From Candidatus Gastranaerophilales bacterium (GTDB lineage Bacteria > Cyanobacteriota > Vampirovibrionia > Gastranaerophilales > Gastranaerophilaceae): 34,413 nucleotides of DNA. The position numbers and the translations under genes are program-made. The notes under the pieces are model-generated. The model saw only the letters and a program-made list of their open reading frames with translations, was not told where the DNA came from and searched no databases. This document shows, one piece after another, positions 8,393 to 15,438 of the stretch (position 1 is its first letter; the number at the start of each line of letters is the position of its first letter). The stretch spans positions 1-34,413 of the forward strand of contig CANPYC010000022.1 in NCBI GenBank assembly GCA_947587615.1, in the 5' to 3' direction.

Positions 8393-8645
8393 TGATACGC
8401 TATATTGCGGAATAGCTCTTGATGTTATGAAAAGATTTTATGAACATTTAACTTCAAAAAAAGGAGCTAAATACACAAAATCTCATCCGCCTAAAGAAAT
8501 TGTGTATTTAGATTGCTTTTTAGATAGGTCATCTGCTTCAAAAGAAGAGTATAGAATAAAACATACGCTATCAAAAGCGCAAAAACTTGAGCTTATTGAA
8601 AAAAACAGAGAAAAAACGCAAGAAATTTTAAATAAATTAACTTAA
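8358..8645 (+). CDS. GIY-YIG (URI/UPF0213-type) endonuclease-like protein, 95 aa
   Basis: This is a stand-alone GIY-YIG domain. Strand 1 is YYLYIIKT, strand 2 is LYCGIA, and the helix DVMKRFYEH carries the catalytic-type Arg. The downstream acidic position is in SKEEYRIKHTLSK, as in the YhbQ/UPF0213 group. Such proteins are putative structure-specific or scavenging nucleases; the substrate is unknown. It overlaps the end of dus by 35 bases in another frame and is the last gene before the peptide/antisense modules. Confidence 0.9.
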   Translation: MKYYLYIIKTVDDTLYCGIALDVMKRFYEHLTSKKGAKYTKSHPPKEIVYLDCFLDRSSASKEEYRIKHTLSKAQKLELIEKNREKTQEILNKLT

Positions 8646-8651
8646 AAAATT

Positions 8652-8683
8652 AAGATATAAAACAGTTTTACCTGTTATATCTT
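8652..8683. other. Hairpin between the GIY-YIG gene and module 1
   Basis: AAGATATAAAACAG pairs with CTGTTATATCTT with one bulge, a six-base loop (TTTTAC) between. It lies just after the GIY-YIG stop and overlaps the first base or two of the module-1 antisense -35. It lacks a clear T tract, so it is only a possible end of the upstream operon. Confidence 0.35.
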
Positions 8684-8710
8684 GACAAATGGAGGAATAT
8701 AGTAAATAAT
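8682..8710 (+). promoter_or_regulatory. Antisense-RNA promoter, module 1
   Basis: TTGACA at 8682-8687, a 17-base spacer, and AATAAT at 8705-8710. It points toward the 3' end of the convergent peptide mRNA. Confidence 0.6.
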
Positions 8711-8716
8711 AAAGAT

Positions 8717-8830
8717 ATAGGGGGAAGCCCTAAAGAAAATCAGCTTCCTTAGGACTTCACTTAGTACCCTGTGATTTTACAACTTAAGTGCTATTACTAG
8801 CCCTAATAATGCCAGTAATAGCATTATTAT
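8717..8830 (+). ncRNA. Candidate antisense RNA, module 1
   Basis: The inferred start is about seven bases after the -10 at 8705-8710. The RNA would carry a GAAGCCCTAA...TTAGGACTTC hairpin and then the complement of the peptide ORF. It would stop at the 10-bp hairpin at 8789-8823 (TGCTATTACT with AGTAATAGCA), followed by TTATTAT. The ends are inferred from sequence only. Confidence 0.4.
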
Positions 8831-8845
8831 ATGTTCTAAAATCAT
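8777..8845 (-). CDS. Small hydrophobic peptide, type I toxin-like, module 1 (22 aa)
   Basis: An ATG at 8845, preceded by AAAGGAGG with an ideal seven-base gap, opens a 22-residue frame. It begins MILEHIIMLLLALLG and ends ALKL. Apart from Glu4, His5 and Lys21 it is entirely hydrophobic and could form a single membrane helix. The size and composition match Ibs/Ldr/Fst-type type I toxins. I infer function from this and from the convergent antisense promoter, not from homology. It is too short for routine gene callers. Confidence 0.7.
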   Translation of the reverse strand: MILEHIIMLLLALLGLVIALKL

Positions 8846-8919
8846 AGACTGCCTCCTTTCCACCGTTTTCTTAGTAAAATACGTGTGTGGGTTGGAGGGA
8901 AGTGCGGGCACATACCCTT
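8846..8919 (-). promoter_or_regulatory. Structured leader that can sequester the Shine-Dalgarno, module 1
   Basis: In the minus-strand leader, CCTCCAACCCAC can pair with GTGGAAAGGAGG. The CCAC/GTGG inner stem and CCTCC/GGAGG outer stem would bury the ribosome site. Between them CGTATTTT faces AAAACG. The same leader is kept in modules 2 and 3. Confidence 0.55.
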
Positions 8920-8926
8920 TGAAATA

Positions 8927-8955
8927 ATTATATTTTAAATATCTTAATTTGTCTA
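8927..8955 (-). promoter_or_regulatory. Promoter of the module 1 peptide mRNA
   Basis: On the minus strand TAGACA (8955-8950) and TATAAT (8932-8927) are exactly 17 bases apart, about 80 bases before the ATG at 8845. Confidence 0.75.
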
Positions 8956-8978
8956 AAACATTTTTCCCTTGTTATATC

Positions 8979-9007
8979 TTGACAATTGGAGGAATATAGT
9001 AAATAAT
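8979..9007 (+). promoter_or_regulatory. Antisense-RNA promoter, module 2
   Basis: TTGACA at 8979-8984, a 17-base spacer, and AATAAT at 9002-9007, as in module 1. Confidence 0.6.
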
Positions 9008-9013
9008 AAATAT

Positions 9014-9131
9014 ATAGGGGGAAGCCCTAAAGAAATGCTACTTCCTTAGAGCTTCACTTAGTACCCTAAAATTTTAGTAAATTAAGTGCTATTGCTAGCC
9101 CTAATAATGCCAGTAATAGCATTATTATTTT
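9014..9131 (+). ncRNA. Candidate antisense RNA, module 2
   Basis: This has the same architecture as module 1. The inferred end is the hairpin TGCTATTGCT (9087-9096) with AGTAATAGCA (9112-9121), one mismatch, followed by TTATTATTTT. Confidence 0.4.
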
Positions 9132-9143
9132 ATCTAAAATCAT
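9066..9143 (-). CDS. Small hydrophobic peptide, type I toxin-like, module 2 (25 aa)
   Basis: An ATG at 9143 follows AAAGGAGG at a good distance. The 25-residue product begins MILDKIIMLLLALLG and ends LNLLKF. It is a close paralogue of the module 1 peptide: Glu4-His5 is replaced by Asp-Lys and the C-terminus is longer. It would form a single membrane-spanning helix. The toxin role is inferred. Confidence 0.7.
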   Translation of the reverse strand: MILDKIIMLLLALLGLAIALNLLKF

Positions 9144-9225
9144 ACTTTCACCTCCTTTCCACCGTTTTCTTAGTAAAATACGTGTGTGGGTTGGAGGGAA
9201 GTGCGGGCACATACCCTTTGAAATA

Positions 9226-9254
9226 ATTATATTTTAAATATCTTAATTTGTCTA
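9226..9254 (-). promoter_or_regulatory. Promoter of the module 2 peptide mRNA
   Basis: The minus strand carries TAGACA (9254-9249), a 17-base spacer and TATAAT (9231-9226), identical to module 1. Confidence 0.75.
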
Positions 9255-9277
9255 AAACATTTTTCCCTTGTTATATC

Positions 9278-9306
9278 TTGACAATTGGAGGAATATAGTA
9301 AATAAT
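9278..9306 (+). promoter_or_regulatory. Antisense-RNA promoter, module 3
   Basis: TTGACA at 9278-9283, a 17-base spacer, and AATAAT at 9301-9306, as in the other modules. Confidence 0.6.
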
Positions 9307-9312
9307 AAAGAT

Positions 9313-9427
9313 ATAGGGGGAAGCCCTAAAGAAAACCTACTTCCTTGGAGCTTCACTTAGTACCCTATAACCAAATCAATAAAATTTTTAAAACCGTTAT
9401 AATTACCGTTATAACGGTTTTTATTAT
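9313..9427 (+). ncRNA. Candidate antisense RNA, module 3
   Basis: The inferred RNA would end at a perfect 13-bp hairpin (9390-9402 with 9409-9421, core AACCGTTATAA) running into TTTTTATTATT. This is the best terminator of the three modules. Confidence 0.42.
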
Positions 9428-9439
9428 TGCCTTAGTCAT
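9365..9439 (-). CDS. Small hydrophobic peptide, type I toxin-like, module 3 (24 aa)
   Basis: An ATG at 9439 follows AAAGGAGG. The 24-residue product starts MTKAIIKTVITVIITVLKIL and ends in Trp-Leu. It is hydrophobic with three Lys but has no sequence similarity to the module 1 and 2 peptides, although the flanking leader, promoters and antisense segment are conserved. The ORF contains a 13-bp inverted repeat that can also serve as antisense terminator. The toxin role is inferred. Confidence 0.65.
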   Translation of the reverse strand: MTKAIIKTVITVIITVLKILLIWL

Positions 9440-9521
9440 AATCTCGCCTCCTTTCCACCGATTTTTTAGTAAAATACGTGTGTGGGTTGGAGGGATGTTT
9501 GGGTACATACCCTTTAGAGTA

Positions 9522-9550
9522 ATTATATATCAGCTATACTAATTTGTCTA
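9522..9550 (-). promoter_or_regulatory. Promoter of the module 3 peptide mRNA
   Basis: The minus strand carries TAGACA (9550-9545), a 17-base spacer and TATAAT (9527-9522). Confidence 0.72.
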
Positions 9551-9635
9551 AGCCAACTCAAAAAAGCTTGCCATAATACAACTTTCCTGTCATACCATGG
9601 CTTTGTTTTTTAAGCTAAATTACTTATCAACCGTT

Positions 9636-12302
9636 TTATTTTTCCTTTACAACAGTATAAATAAAAGGTTTTGAAAAATATTTATTTGCAACCGTCAAAA
9701 TATCGTTTTGACTTACCGAGTTAATTAATGCTTTATACTCTTCAAAAGCGTTAAGGTTATATCCTAAAACATCATACCAACCCAATAAATTGGCTTCATC
9801 CATATTTGTTTCAAGAGATAAAAGCATTCTTCCCATAATCTTATCTTTAGCGTCATTTAATTCTTTTGTTGTTACTACTTCATTTTTTATTGTTTCAATT
9901 TCCGCTAAAATCCCTTGTTTTGCTTCATTGATGCTTTTTGCATTTGTTCCTATATAAGCAATGAAAGCTCCATCTAAAACATTTGTGCTCAAAGACGAAC
10001 CAACGGTATAAGCAAGGCTTTTTTCTTCTCTCAATTTAACAAAGAGCCTGCTTGACATTCCTTCTCCTAAAATTGCATTAATGACATTCAAAGTGGCAAT
10101 ATCTTTTCTATTAAATATTCCCGTTGTTTTAAAACCTAAGGCTATCCAATTTGCTTCAACTTCATTTTTATAAAGCGTTGTTTCAAGGTTGCTTTGCGGA
10201 TGAAAAATATTCATATTAACATTTTCATAAGAAAATTTAGAGCCTTTGGGGTTTGGCTGTATAATCTCATTTAATTTTTGAATTATGCAATTTTCGTCAA
10301 TATCTCCGACAACCGCAATTGACATATTTTCAGGGTTAATTATTCTCGAATAAAATTCAACAATATCATCTCTTGTAACGTTATTAATATTATTTAAAAT
10401 AAACGTTGAATTTTGTCCGTAGATTGAATCTTTAAAAGCGAGTTTTTTAAATTCATCAAAAACATAGCTTGAAGGGTTGTCAGAAATTGCCTTCAGACTT
10501 TGAATTTGTCTTGATTTAATTTTATCAATTTCATTATTGGAAAATACAGGTCTGTTAATTACTTCATCAAGTGCTATAAAAGCCTTGTCCAGATTATCTT
10601 TTGTTGTTTGAATAACAATTGAGAAAATATCGCTTGAACTATCAACAGAAAGCTTTATTCCGTTTTCATCCAAAAATTGCGCAAATTGAGAAGATGTAAA
10701 ATTTTCACTTCCTTTTGTAGCGGCAGCAGCAGCTAATAAGGCGCTTGCAGGCTTTTTTTCAACCGCTTTAGAGCCTTTAATTGAAAGGTCGATTGCAATT
10801 ATTGAGTTCATTGTTTTCTTTTTGGTAATCAAGGAAGCGCCGTTTGAAAGCAAATATTTTTTAGTATTGTCTTTTGTTTCAATGAGTTTATCTTCGCAAG
10901 CGTTTGTGTTTTGTGCTTGGTTAATATCTGCTATCGGTTTCATTTCTTTTTCGTTTGTTTTATTTACTTCATTGATAGCTTTAGGCTTCACAGTCGAAAT
11001 AGCATACTTATCTAAAGTCAGATATTTTTTTGCAACGTTGATTATATCTTCCCTTGAAACTTTTTCGATATTTTTTAAGTAGTTTTCATAAAAATTAACA
11101 TCATTTGCAAAAGTAAAATCATAACCTAAATCATCAGAGATATTTGAAATTGACTCTCTTGCGTAATATGTATCCGTTTTAATTTGATTAATTGCTTTAG
11201 TTAGGGTATTTTGCTCAAATTCTCCGTTTTGAATTTTTGTCAGTTCTTCTTTTATTGCACTTTCAATTTGCCCTTCTTTAGAGGGGTCATAAGTAACATA
11301 GATATAAAATAGCCCCGAGTCTTTTTGAGAATAGTTACCCGCCGAAGTTGATAAAACAAGCTCTTTATTTTCTTTCAGCTCTTGATTTAAGATTGAACTT
11401 TTACCGTCACCAAGCATTGTTGATAAAACATCAAGAGCGTAGTTATCCTTTGTATCGGTGAATTTTGGTGCAAGAAAAGCAATCATTGTATGGGTTTTAT
11501 TAATATCCATTGTTTCTTCTTTTCTTACGATTGAATTAAGGGGTTTAACCTTAGGATAGCTGATTTTAGTCTGTTTTCTTTTTTGCTTATTGTTTTTATT
11601 AAAAGCTTGCGATACTTTTTTTAGCGCTTCTTCTTTATTAACATCCCCTACAATTACCGTTGTATAAGCGTCAGGAGTGTAGAACTTATTAAAATAGTCT
11701 AAAATTTCTTCTCTTGTAACATTTTCAATTATTTCTTTTTTACCTATAACCGGTCTTTTATAAGGATGGTTTGATTTTTCATAAATTAAAGTATATAAGT
11801 TATCAAAAAGTCTGTTTTGCGGGCTGTCTTTTGTTTTGGATATTTCTTCTATAACAACTCCTCTTTCTCTTTCAAGCTCTTTTCTTGGTATTTGCGGATT
11901 TAAGAGCATATCCGAATGTAATTCAAGAGCTAAATCAAAATCCTTAGAAGGAATTTCAATATAATAATGAGTATAGTCTTTGCTTGTTGCAGCGTTAACG
12001 GAAGCGCCTTTTGAATCTAATATTTTATCAAAAGTTCCTGTCGGATATTTTTGTGTACCTTTAAAGAAAAGATGTTCTAAAAAATGGCTTATACCTGTTG
12101 TTTTGTCATCTTCGTTAATTGAGCCTGTATTAATCCAGGTATCAATTTTAACAATAGGATTATCATGTACTTCTTTTATAACAACCTTTTGCCCCGATGG
12201 CAGAGTATTAACGCTCAAACCTTCTTCAAGCGCAAAAACCATTTGAAAAGTAATTTGAAAAGTAAGAGCAATTATACATATAAAAAGTGAAATTTTTTTC
12301 AT
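9636..12302 (-). CDS. Exported M16 (pitrilysin-like) zinc peptidase, fused two-half form, 888 aa
   Basis: M16 metallopeptidases degrade peptides inside a two-half clamshell. A signal peptide (MKKISLFICIIALTF..., cleaved about residue 25) sends it to the periplasm. The N-terminal half carries the inverted zinc motif HFLEH (His73, Glu76, His77), with the third ligand 76 residues on in ERERGVVIEEI (Glu153). The second half, from about residue 485, repeats the M16 fold (KYLLSNGASLITKKK, then IALGFKTTGIF and the SSRLFVKLREEKSLAY substrate-binding Arg/Tyr segment) but has no HxxEH. The active and inactive halves are thus fused in one chain, as in PqqL-type proteins. The gene lies downstream of the prepilin cluster on the same strand. 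Confidence 0.93.
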   Translation of the reverse strand: MKKISLFICIIALTFQITFQMVFALEEGLSVNTLPSGQKVVIKEVHDNPIVKIDTWINTGSINEDDKTTGISHFLEHLFFKGTQKYPTGTFDKILDSKGASVNAATSKDYTHYYIEIPSKDFDLALELHSDMLLNPQIPRKELERERGVVIEEISKTKDSPQNRLFDNLYTLIYEKSNHPYKRPVIGKKEIIENVTREEILDYFNKFYTPDAYTTVIVGDVNKEEALKKVSQAFNKNNKQKRKQTKISYPKVKPLNSIVRKEETMDINKTHTMIAFLAPKFTDTKDNYALDVLSTMLGDGKSSILNQELKENKELVLSTSAGNYSQKDSGLFYIYVTYDPSKEGQIESAIKEELTKIQNGEFEQNTLTKAINQIKTDTYYARESISNISDDLGYDFTFANDVNFYENYLKNIEKVSREDIINVAKKYLTLDKYAISTVKPKAINEVNKTNEKEMKPIADINQAQNTNACEDKLIETKDNTKKYLLSNGASLITKKKTMNSIIAIDLSIKGSKAVEKKPASALLAAAAATKGSENFTSSQFAQFLDENGIKLSVDSSSDIFSIVIQTTKDNLDKAFIALDEVINRPVFSNNEIDKIKSRQIQSLKAISDNPSSYVFDEFKKLAFKDSIYGQNSTFILNNINNVTRDDIVEFYSRIINPENMSIAVVGDIDENCIIQKLNEIIQPNPKGSKFSYENVNMNIFHPQSNLETTLYKNEVEANWIALGFKTTGIFNRKDIATLNVINAILGEGMSSRLFVKLREEKSLAYTVGSSLSTNVLDGAFIAYIGTNAKSINEAKQGILAEIETIKNEVVTTKELNDAKDKIMGRMLLSLETNMDEANLLGWYDVLGYNLNAFEEYKALINSVSQNDILTVANKYFSKPFIYTVVKEK

Positions 12303-12418
12303 TTCCTCAACCTCTATAAAAGTATTATTTATATTTTAATTATAACTTATTTTATTTTATATAGGTTAAGTGTTTAATTGTTGTAATATTTTTATCAGTT
12401 ATGTTATGGCTCTATGGT

Positions 12419-13027
12419 TTATTTAACCCCTTGTTTTCCGATAGCAACAATGTATTGATCAACTCCTAAGGTGTTTGGTGCAGCTTGTGAATTTACGTCG
12501 TAAAAAATCAAACCACAGCTTTTTGTTGTGCTTCTTGTATCAATATAGGTCGGGTTGTAAATATTTGATTCTGTAGTTGTGCAGTTGCCGTTTAATTTAA
12601 AAGCAACGTAAGCACCTGTTTTTGCAACAAAAGATTTTGTGAAGCTTGAAGGCTTTAAACCGATATCTTTATTCGTATAGTCTTTAAGGGTCGTTGAAAG
12701 ATAGGTGCTATCTACCGTATTATTTCTTGTCGAACCTAAATGTTTCTTATATAGGTTTGATAAAATAGTATCTGCACCTGTTGCGGTTATGGCAATTTTA
12801 GTTCCGTCAAGTCCTCTTAGAGTTGAAAACGAATAGTTAATCGTGTTTTTAGCGAGTATGGTCTTTGAAGCAAATTCAAGGTGCATATAAAAACTTGAAC
12901 CCGATTTTTTGTAGGTCTCTATGCTTAAAGTATCGTTTTTTAGCGACGCCAACAGCGCCGCACCAAAAATTCCGATTATAACCATCGTTACCATAACTTC
13001 TATTAAGTTAAACGCTTGTTTTTTCAC
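12419..13027 (-). CDS. Prepilin-like (type II secretion/type IV pilus) protein C, 202 aa
   Basis: The leader MKKQA is followed by FNLIEVMVTMVIIGIFGAAL, a classical N-methylated pseudopilin helix with Glu+5. Ala, not Gly, precedes the cleavage site. The globular domain ends with IFYDVNSQAAPNTLGVDQYIVAIGK. This matches the D-x-N-(G)-x-x-x-P-N-x-x-G-x-D-Q tail shared with the three upstream prepilins and is possibly metal-binding. The protein is unlike the other three in its middle. The gene is the last of the prepilin run before the M16 peptidase (116-base gap). Confidence 0.85.
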   Translation of the reverse strand: MKKQAFNLIEVMVTMVIIGIFGAALLASLKNDTLSIETYKKSGSSFYMHLEFASKTILAKNTINYSFSTLRGLDGTKIAITATGADTILSNLYKKHLGSTRNNTVDSTYLSTTLKDYTNKDIGLKPSSFTKSFVAKTGAYVAFKLNGNCTTTESNIYNPTYIDTRSTTKSCGLIFYDVNSQAAPNTLGVDQYIVAIGKQGVK

Positions 13028-13061
13028 AAATTGCCTTATATAATTTCTTATTAACCTTTTT

Positions 13062-13109
13062 AGCTAAATCAATAACAGCCAATATAAGAACCGTCTTTTA
13101 AGAAAATGC
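13062..13109 (-). pseudogene. Relic fragment of a prepilin gene
   Basis: These 48 bases match 13481-13528 inside the prepilin A2 gene with two substitutions, a two-base insertion and a one-base deletion (shared core AAGAACCGTCTTTTAAGAAA). The surrounding 13028-13291 spacer has no ORF, so this looks like debris of a decayed extra copy. Confidence 0.6.
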
Positions 13110-13200
13110 TATATGTAAATATTATAGCAATGTAATTAAACGTTTATAATCTAAAGTACAAAAAACTCATATATTTAATGTACATTTTTTTTGATAAAAA

Positions 13201-13241
13201 ATTGCTTCTTCTTTTTAAAATTTAAAAAAGTAAGAAGCAAT
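13201..13241 (-). terminator. Terminator of the prepilin A2 transcript
   Basis: ATTGCTTCTT (13201-13210) pairs with AAGAAGCAAT (13232-13241). On the minus strand the stem runs into TTTTTATC. It lies about 50 bases after the A2 stop and could also work on the plus strand (TTTTGTTTT). Confidence 0.7.
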
Positions 13242-13291
13242 TTTGTTTTATAAAATTTTAAAGCCTGTTTTTAAAGCTTGCTCTTTAAATC

Positions 13292-13891
13292 CTATTTTGG
13301 TTTAACTTCCGTACCGTCTTTGTCATACTGTATTCCTTCAGCGCCAATAGGTATAACAAATTGGTCTTTACCTCTTAAATTCGGTTCGTCTTCTCCGTTT
13401 ACGTCAAAATAAATTGCGCCAAGACCCGGAGTTAGGGTTTTTTCCGTAGTTTCACCGGGGAATATTGTATTCAGTGCGGCAGCTGAATCAATAATAGCCA
13501 TATAAGAACCGTCTTTTAAGAAAAATGCGTTGGCATCATCAGCTGAAGTATTGTATTTACATTTAACTCCTTTGGTATCTTTTCTTATGGCTACAAGATA
13601 CATCTGATAAAGTTTTTTTACGTTTGCACCGCTACCCGTATAAGAAAATGAAGCTTCCCCTTTACCCTGGTTTAAAAGAAGTTTATCAAATTTTCCTTCT
13701 CTTGTATTATTAACAAGAATTTGAGTTGTAGCTGTGTCAATTTGACCTAAGATTTTTTTGGATAATACAACTAAGGCCTTGTCTCTGTATTCCGTCGGTT
13801 TTAAGGTGGTAATCATAATTGTTGCGATGATACCAAGTATCATCATTACAAGGACAGCTTCTGCCATTGTAAACGCTCTTTTAATTCTCAT
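13292..13891 (-). CDS. Prepilin-like protein A2, 199 aa
   Basis: The leader MRIKRA precedes FTMAEAVLVMMILGIIATIM, a pseudopilin helix with Glu+5 and Ala at -1. The globular part ends GAIYFDVNGEDEPNLRGKDQFVIPIG, a D-x-N-G-x-x-x-P-N-x-x-G-x-D tail that may bind a cation. Positions 13329-13883 are identical to 14703-15257, so this gene and A1 differ only at their extreme ends (QYDKDGTEVKPK here, QYDLTGTDVAVK in A1). AAGGAG lies unusually far (15 bases) before the ATG. It is probably exported and assembled by a type IV pilus or type II secretion machine encoded elsewhere. Confidence 0.85.
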   Translation of the reverse strand: MRIKRAFTMAEAVLVMMILGIIATIMITTLKPTEYRDKALVVLSKKILGQIDTATTQILVNNTREGKFDKLLLNQGKGEASFSYTGSGANVKKLYQMYLVAIRKDTKGVKCKYNTSADDANAFFLKDGSYMAIIDSAAALNTIFPGETTEKTLTPGLGAIYFDVNGEDEPNLRGKDQFVIPIGAEGIQYDKDGTEVKPK

Positions 13892-15257
13892 TATTTTGTG
13901 TTTTAACTCCTTTAAAATAATACCAGTTTTTAAATATCACCGTTTGTATATTTAATTCCACGCTTATAGAGTGGTAAAACATACTGATCACTGCCCAATT
14001 TATTGGGTTTGTTTTCTCCGTTTATATCAAAAAATATTGAAGCGCAAACGTTAGGTTGAGTGTATCTTCCTCTTTGTAATGACGGGTTTGTGTTTAATTC
14101 CGTCGCTTCGCAGCTTCCGTAGCTTCTAAAACCGATTAGTGTTCCGTCCTGAGCAAAAAAGAAGTTTTTATACGTTTCTTCTAACGTTACTCCGATTGGA
14201 GTTTTGTCATAATCCTTTATCGGAGCCGTAAAATATTCCACACTTACGTTGGGTTGTCTGTCAAGATATAGAATATATTTTTTAAATATTTCAGCAAGTT
14301 TAGCTTCATTATGAGGGTCTGCTATTGAGAATTTTTCTCCGGAGTCAAGATTGATTATGGTTAAATCGTCTAATGAGCAATCGTGTTGCAGGATATGCCC
14401 TATGGCTTCGGTAAAATATTCCTCCATTTTTTTTGCCCGTGTATCAAACCCTCTTTGTCTCGGGTTGAATATTTTAAGCTGAGGAATTGCTATCATCATA
14501 ATTATTCCGAGTATTACCAGTGTCAGTAATACTTCGGGTAAGCTAAAAGCCTTCTTTGTTTTTTTGTAATGATTATTCTTCATAATGCTATAATATAACA
14601 TTATCTGCTTTTTTTATATTGATTTATTAAAAGCTCATACTTTTGATGTAATTATTTTTATTTAATTATTTAACCGCTACATCTGTACCCGTAAGGTCGT
14701 ATTGTATTCCTTCAGCGCCAATAGGTATAACAAATTGGTCTTTACCTCTTAAATTCGGTTCGTCTTCTCCGTTTACGTCAAAATAAATTGCGCCAAGACC
14801 CGGAGTTAGGGTTTTTTCCGTAGTTTCACCGGGGAATATTGTATTCAGTGCGGCAGCTGAATCAATAATAGCCATATAAGAACCGTCTTTTAAGAAAAAT
14901 GCGTTGGCATCATCAGCTGAAGTATTGTATTTACATTTAACTCCTTTGGTATCTTTTCTTATGGCTACAAGATACATCTGATAAAGTTTTTTTACGTTTG
15001 CACCGCTACCCGTATAAGAAAATGAAGCTTCCCCTTTACCCTGGTTTAAAAGAAGTTTATCAAATTTTCCTTCTCTTGTATTATTAACAAGAATTTGAGT
15101 TGTAGCTGTGTCAATTTGACCTAAGATTTTTTTGGATAATACAACTAAGGCCTTGTCTCTGTATTCCGTCGGTTTTAAGGTGGTAATCATAATTGTTGCG
15201 ATGATACCAAGTATCATCATTACAAGGACAGCTTCTGCCATTGTAAACGCTCTTTTA
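13329..15257 (-). repeat. 555-bp identical direct repeat (13329-13883 and 14703-15257)
   Basis: The two segments are offset by 1374 bases and show no difference by eye, including third codon positions. They cover nearly all of prepilins A2 and A1, while the gene between them (B) is not duplicated at DNA level. Confidence 0.93.
13930..14601 (-). CDS. Prepilin-like protein B, 223 aa
   Basis: The leader, KKTKKA preceded by a basic stretch, meets FSLPEVLLTLVILGIIMMIA, a pseudopilin helix with Glu+5 and Ala at -1. The middle is acidic and helical. The C-terminus has SIFFDINGENKPNKLGSDQY, the same D-x-N-G-x-x-x-P-N-x-x-G-x-D signature as A1, A2 and C. It lies between the duplicated A1 and A2 genes with gaps of 64 and 38 bases, suggesting one transcript. 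A second in-frame ATG six codons in (MKNNHYKK) is an alternative start. Confidence 0.85.
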   Translation of the reverse strand: MLYYSIMKNNHYKKTKKAFSLPEVLLTLVILGIIMMIAIPQLKIFNPRQRGFDTRAKKMEEYFTEAIGHILQHDCSLDDLTIINLDSGEKFSIADPHNEAKLAEIFKKYILYLDRQPNVSVEYFTAPIKDYDKTPIGVTLEETYKNFFFAQDGTLIGFRSYGSCEATELNTNPSLQRGRYTQPNVCASIFFDINGENKPNKLGSDQYVLPLYKRGIKYTNGDI

Positions 15258-15271
15258 GTTCTCGTAAGCAT
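14666..15271 (-). CDS. Prepilin-like protein A1, 201 aa
   Basis: This is the first gene of the prepilin run. The leader MLTRTKRA precedes FTMAEAVLVMMILGIIATIM, with Glu+5 and Ala at -1. The body and the FDVNGEDEPNLRGKDQF tail are identical to A2. AAGGAAA lies about eight bases before the ATG. The upstream spacer (15272-15438) is AT-rich, with a TATAAT-like box on the minus strand near 15340, and is shared with the divergent radical SAM gene. Confidence 0.87.
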   Translation of the reverse strand: MLTRTKRAFTMAEAVLVMMILGIIATIMITTLKPTEYRDKALVVLSKKILGQIDTATTQILVNNTREGKFDKLLLNQGKGEASFSYTGSGANVKKLYQMYLVAIRKDTKGVKCKYNTSADDANAFFLKDGSYMAIIDSAAALNTIFPGETTEKTLTPGLGAIYFDVNGEDEPNLRGKDQFVIPIGAEGIQYDLTGTDVAVK

Positions 15272-15438
15272 TTTATTATTTCCTTTATGTTTTGTTATTA
15301 ACTATTAATATAATTCCCTTATTAATAACAGATTACACTATAATTATAGCATATCATTTTTTTTTTTTTTGAGAGCGCAGGCATGAAAAATCCTACGCTT
15401 GAAGTATAATAAATTTATAAAAGGTTAAATTTTTATTA

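Larger units (their letters stand above)
8670..9552. repeat. Three tandem ~298-bp modules (peptide + antisense promoter)
   Basis: The same layout occurs three times, with the plus-strand -35 (TTGACA) at 8682, 8979 and 9278, so the period is 297-299 bases. Each unit contains, left to right: a plus-strand promoter, a shared hairpin segment (GGGGGAAGCCCTAAAG), a minus-strand short ORF with strong Shine-Dalgarno, a conserved leader, and a minus-strand promoter. The stretch holds no other gene. Confidence 0.92.

Noticed and set aside
9345-9542. 65-codon plus-strand ORF in module 3
   Set aside because: It is antisense to the peptide and its leader, is not present in modules 1 or 2, and lacks a Shine-Dalgarno.
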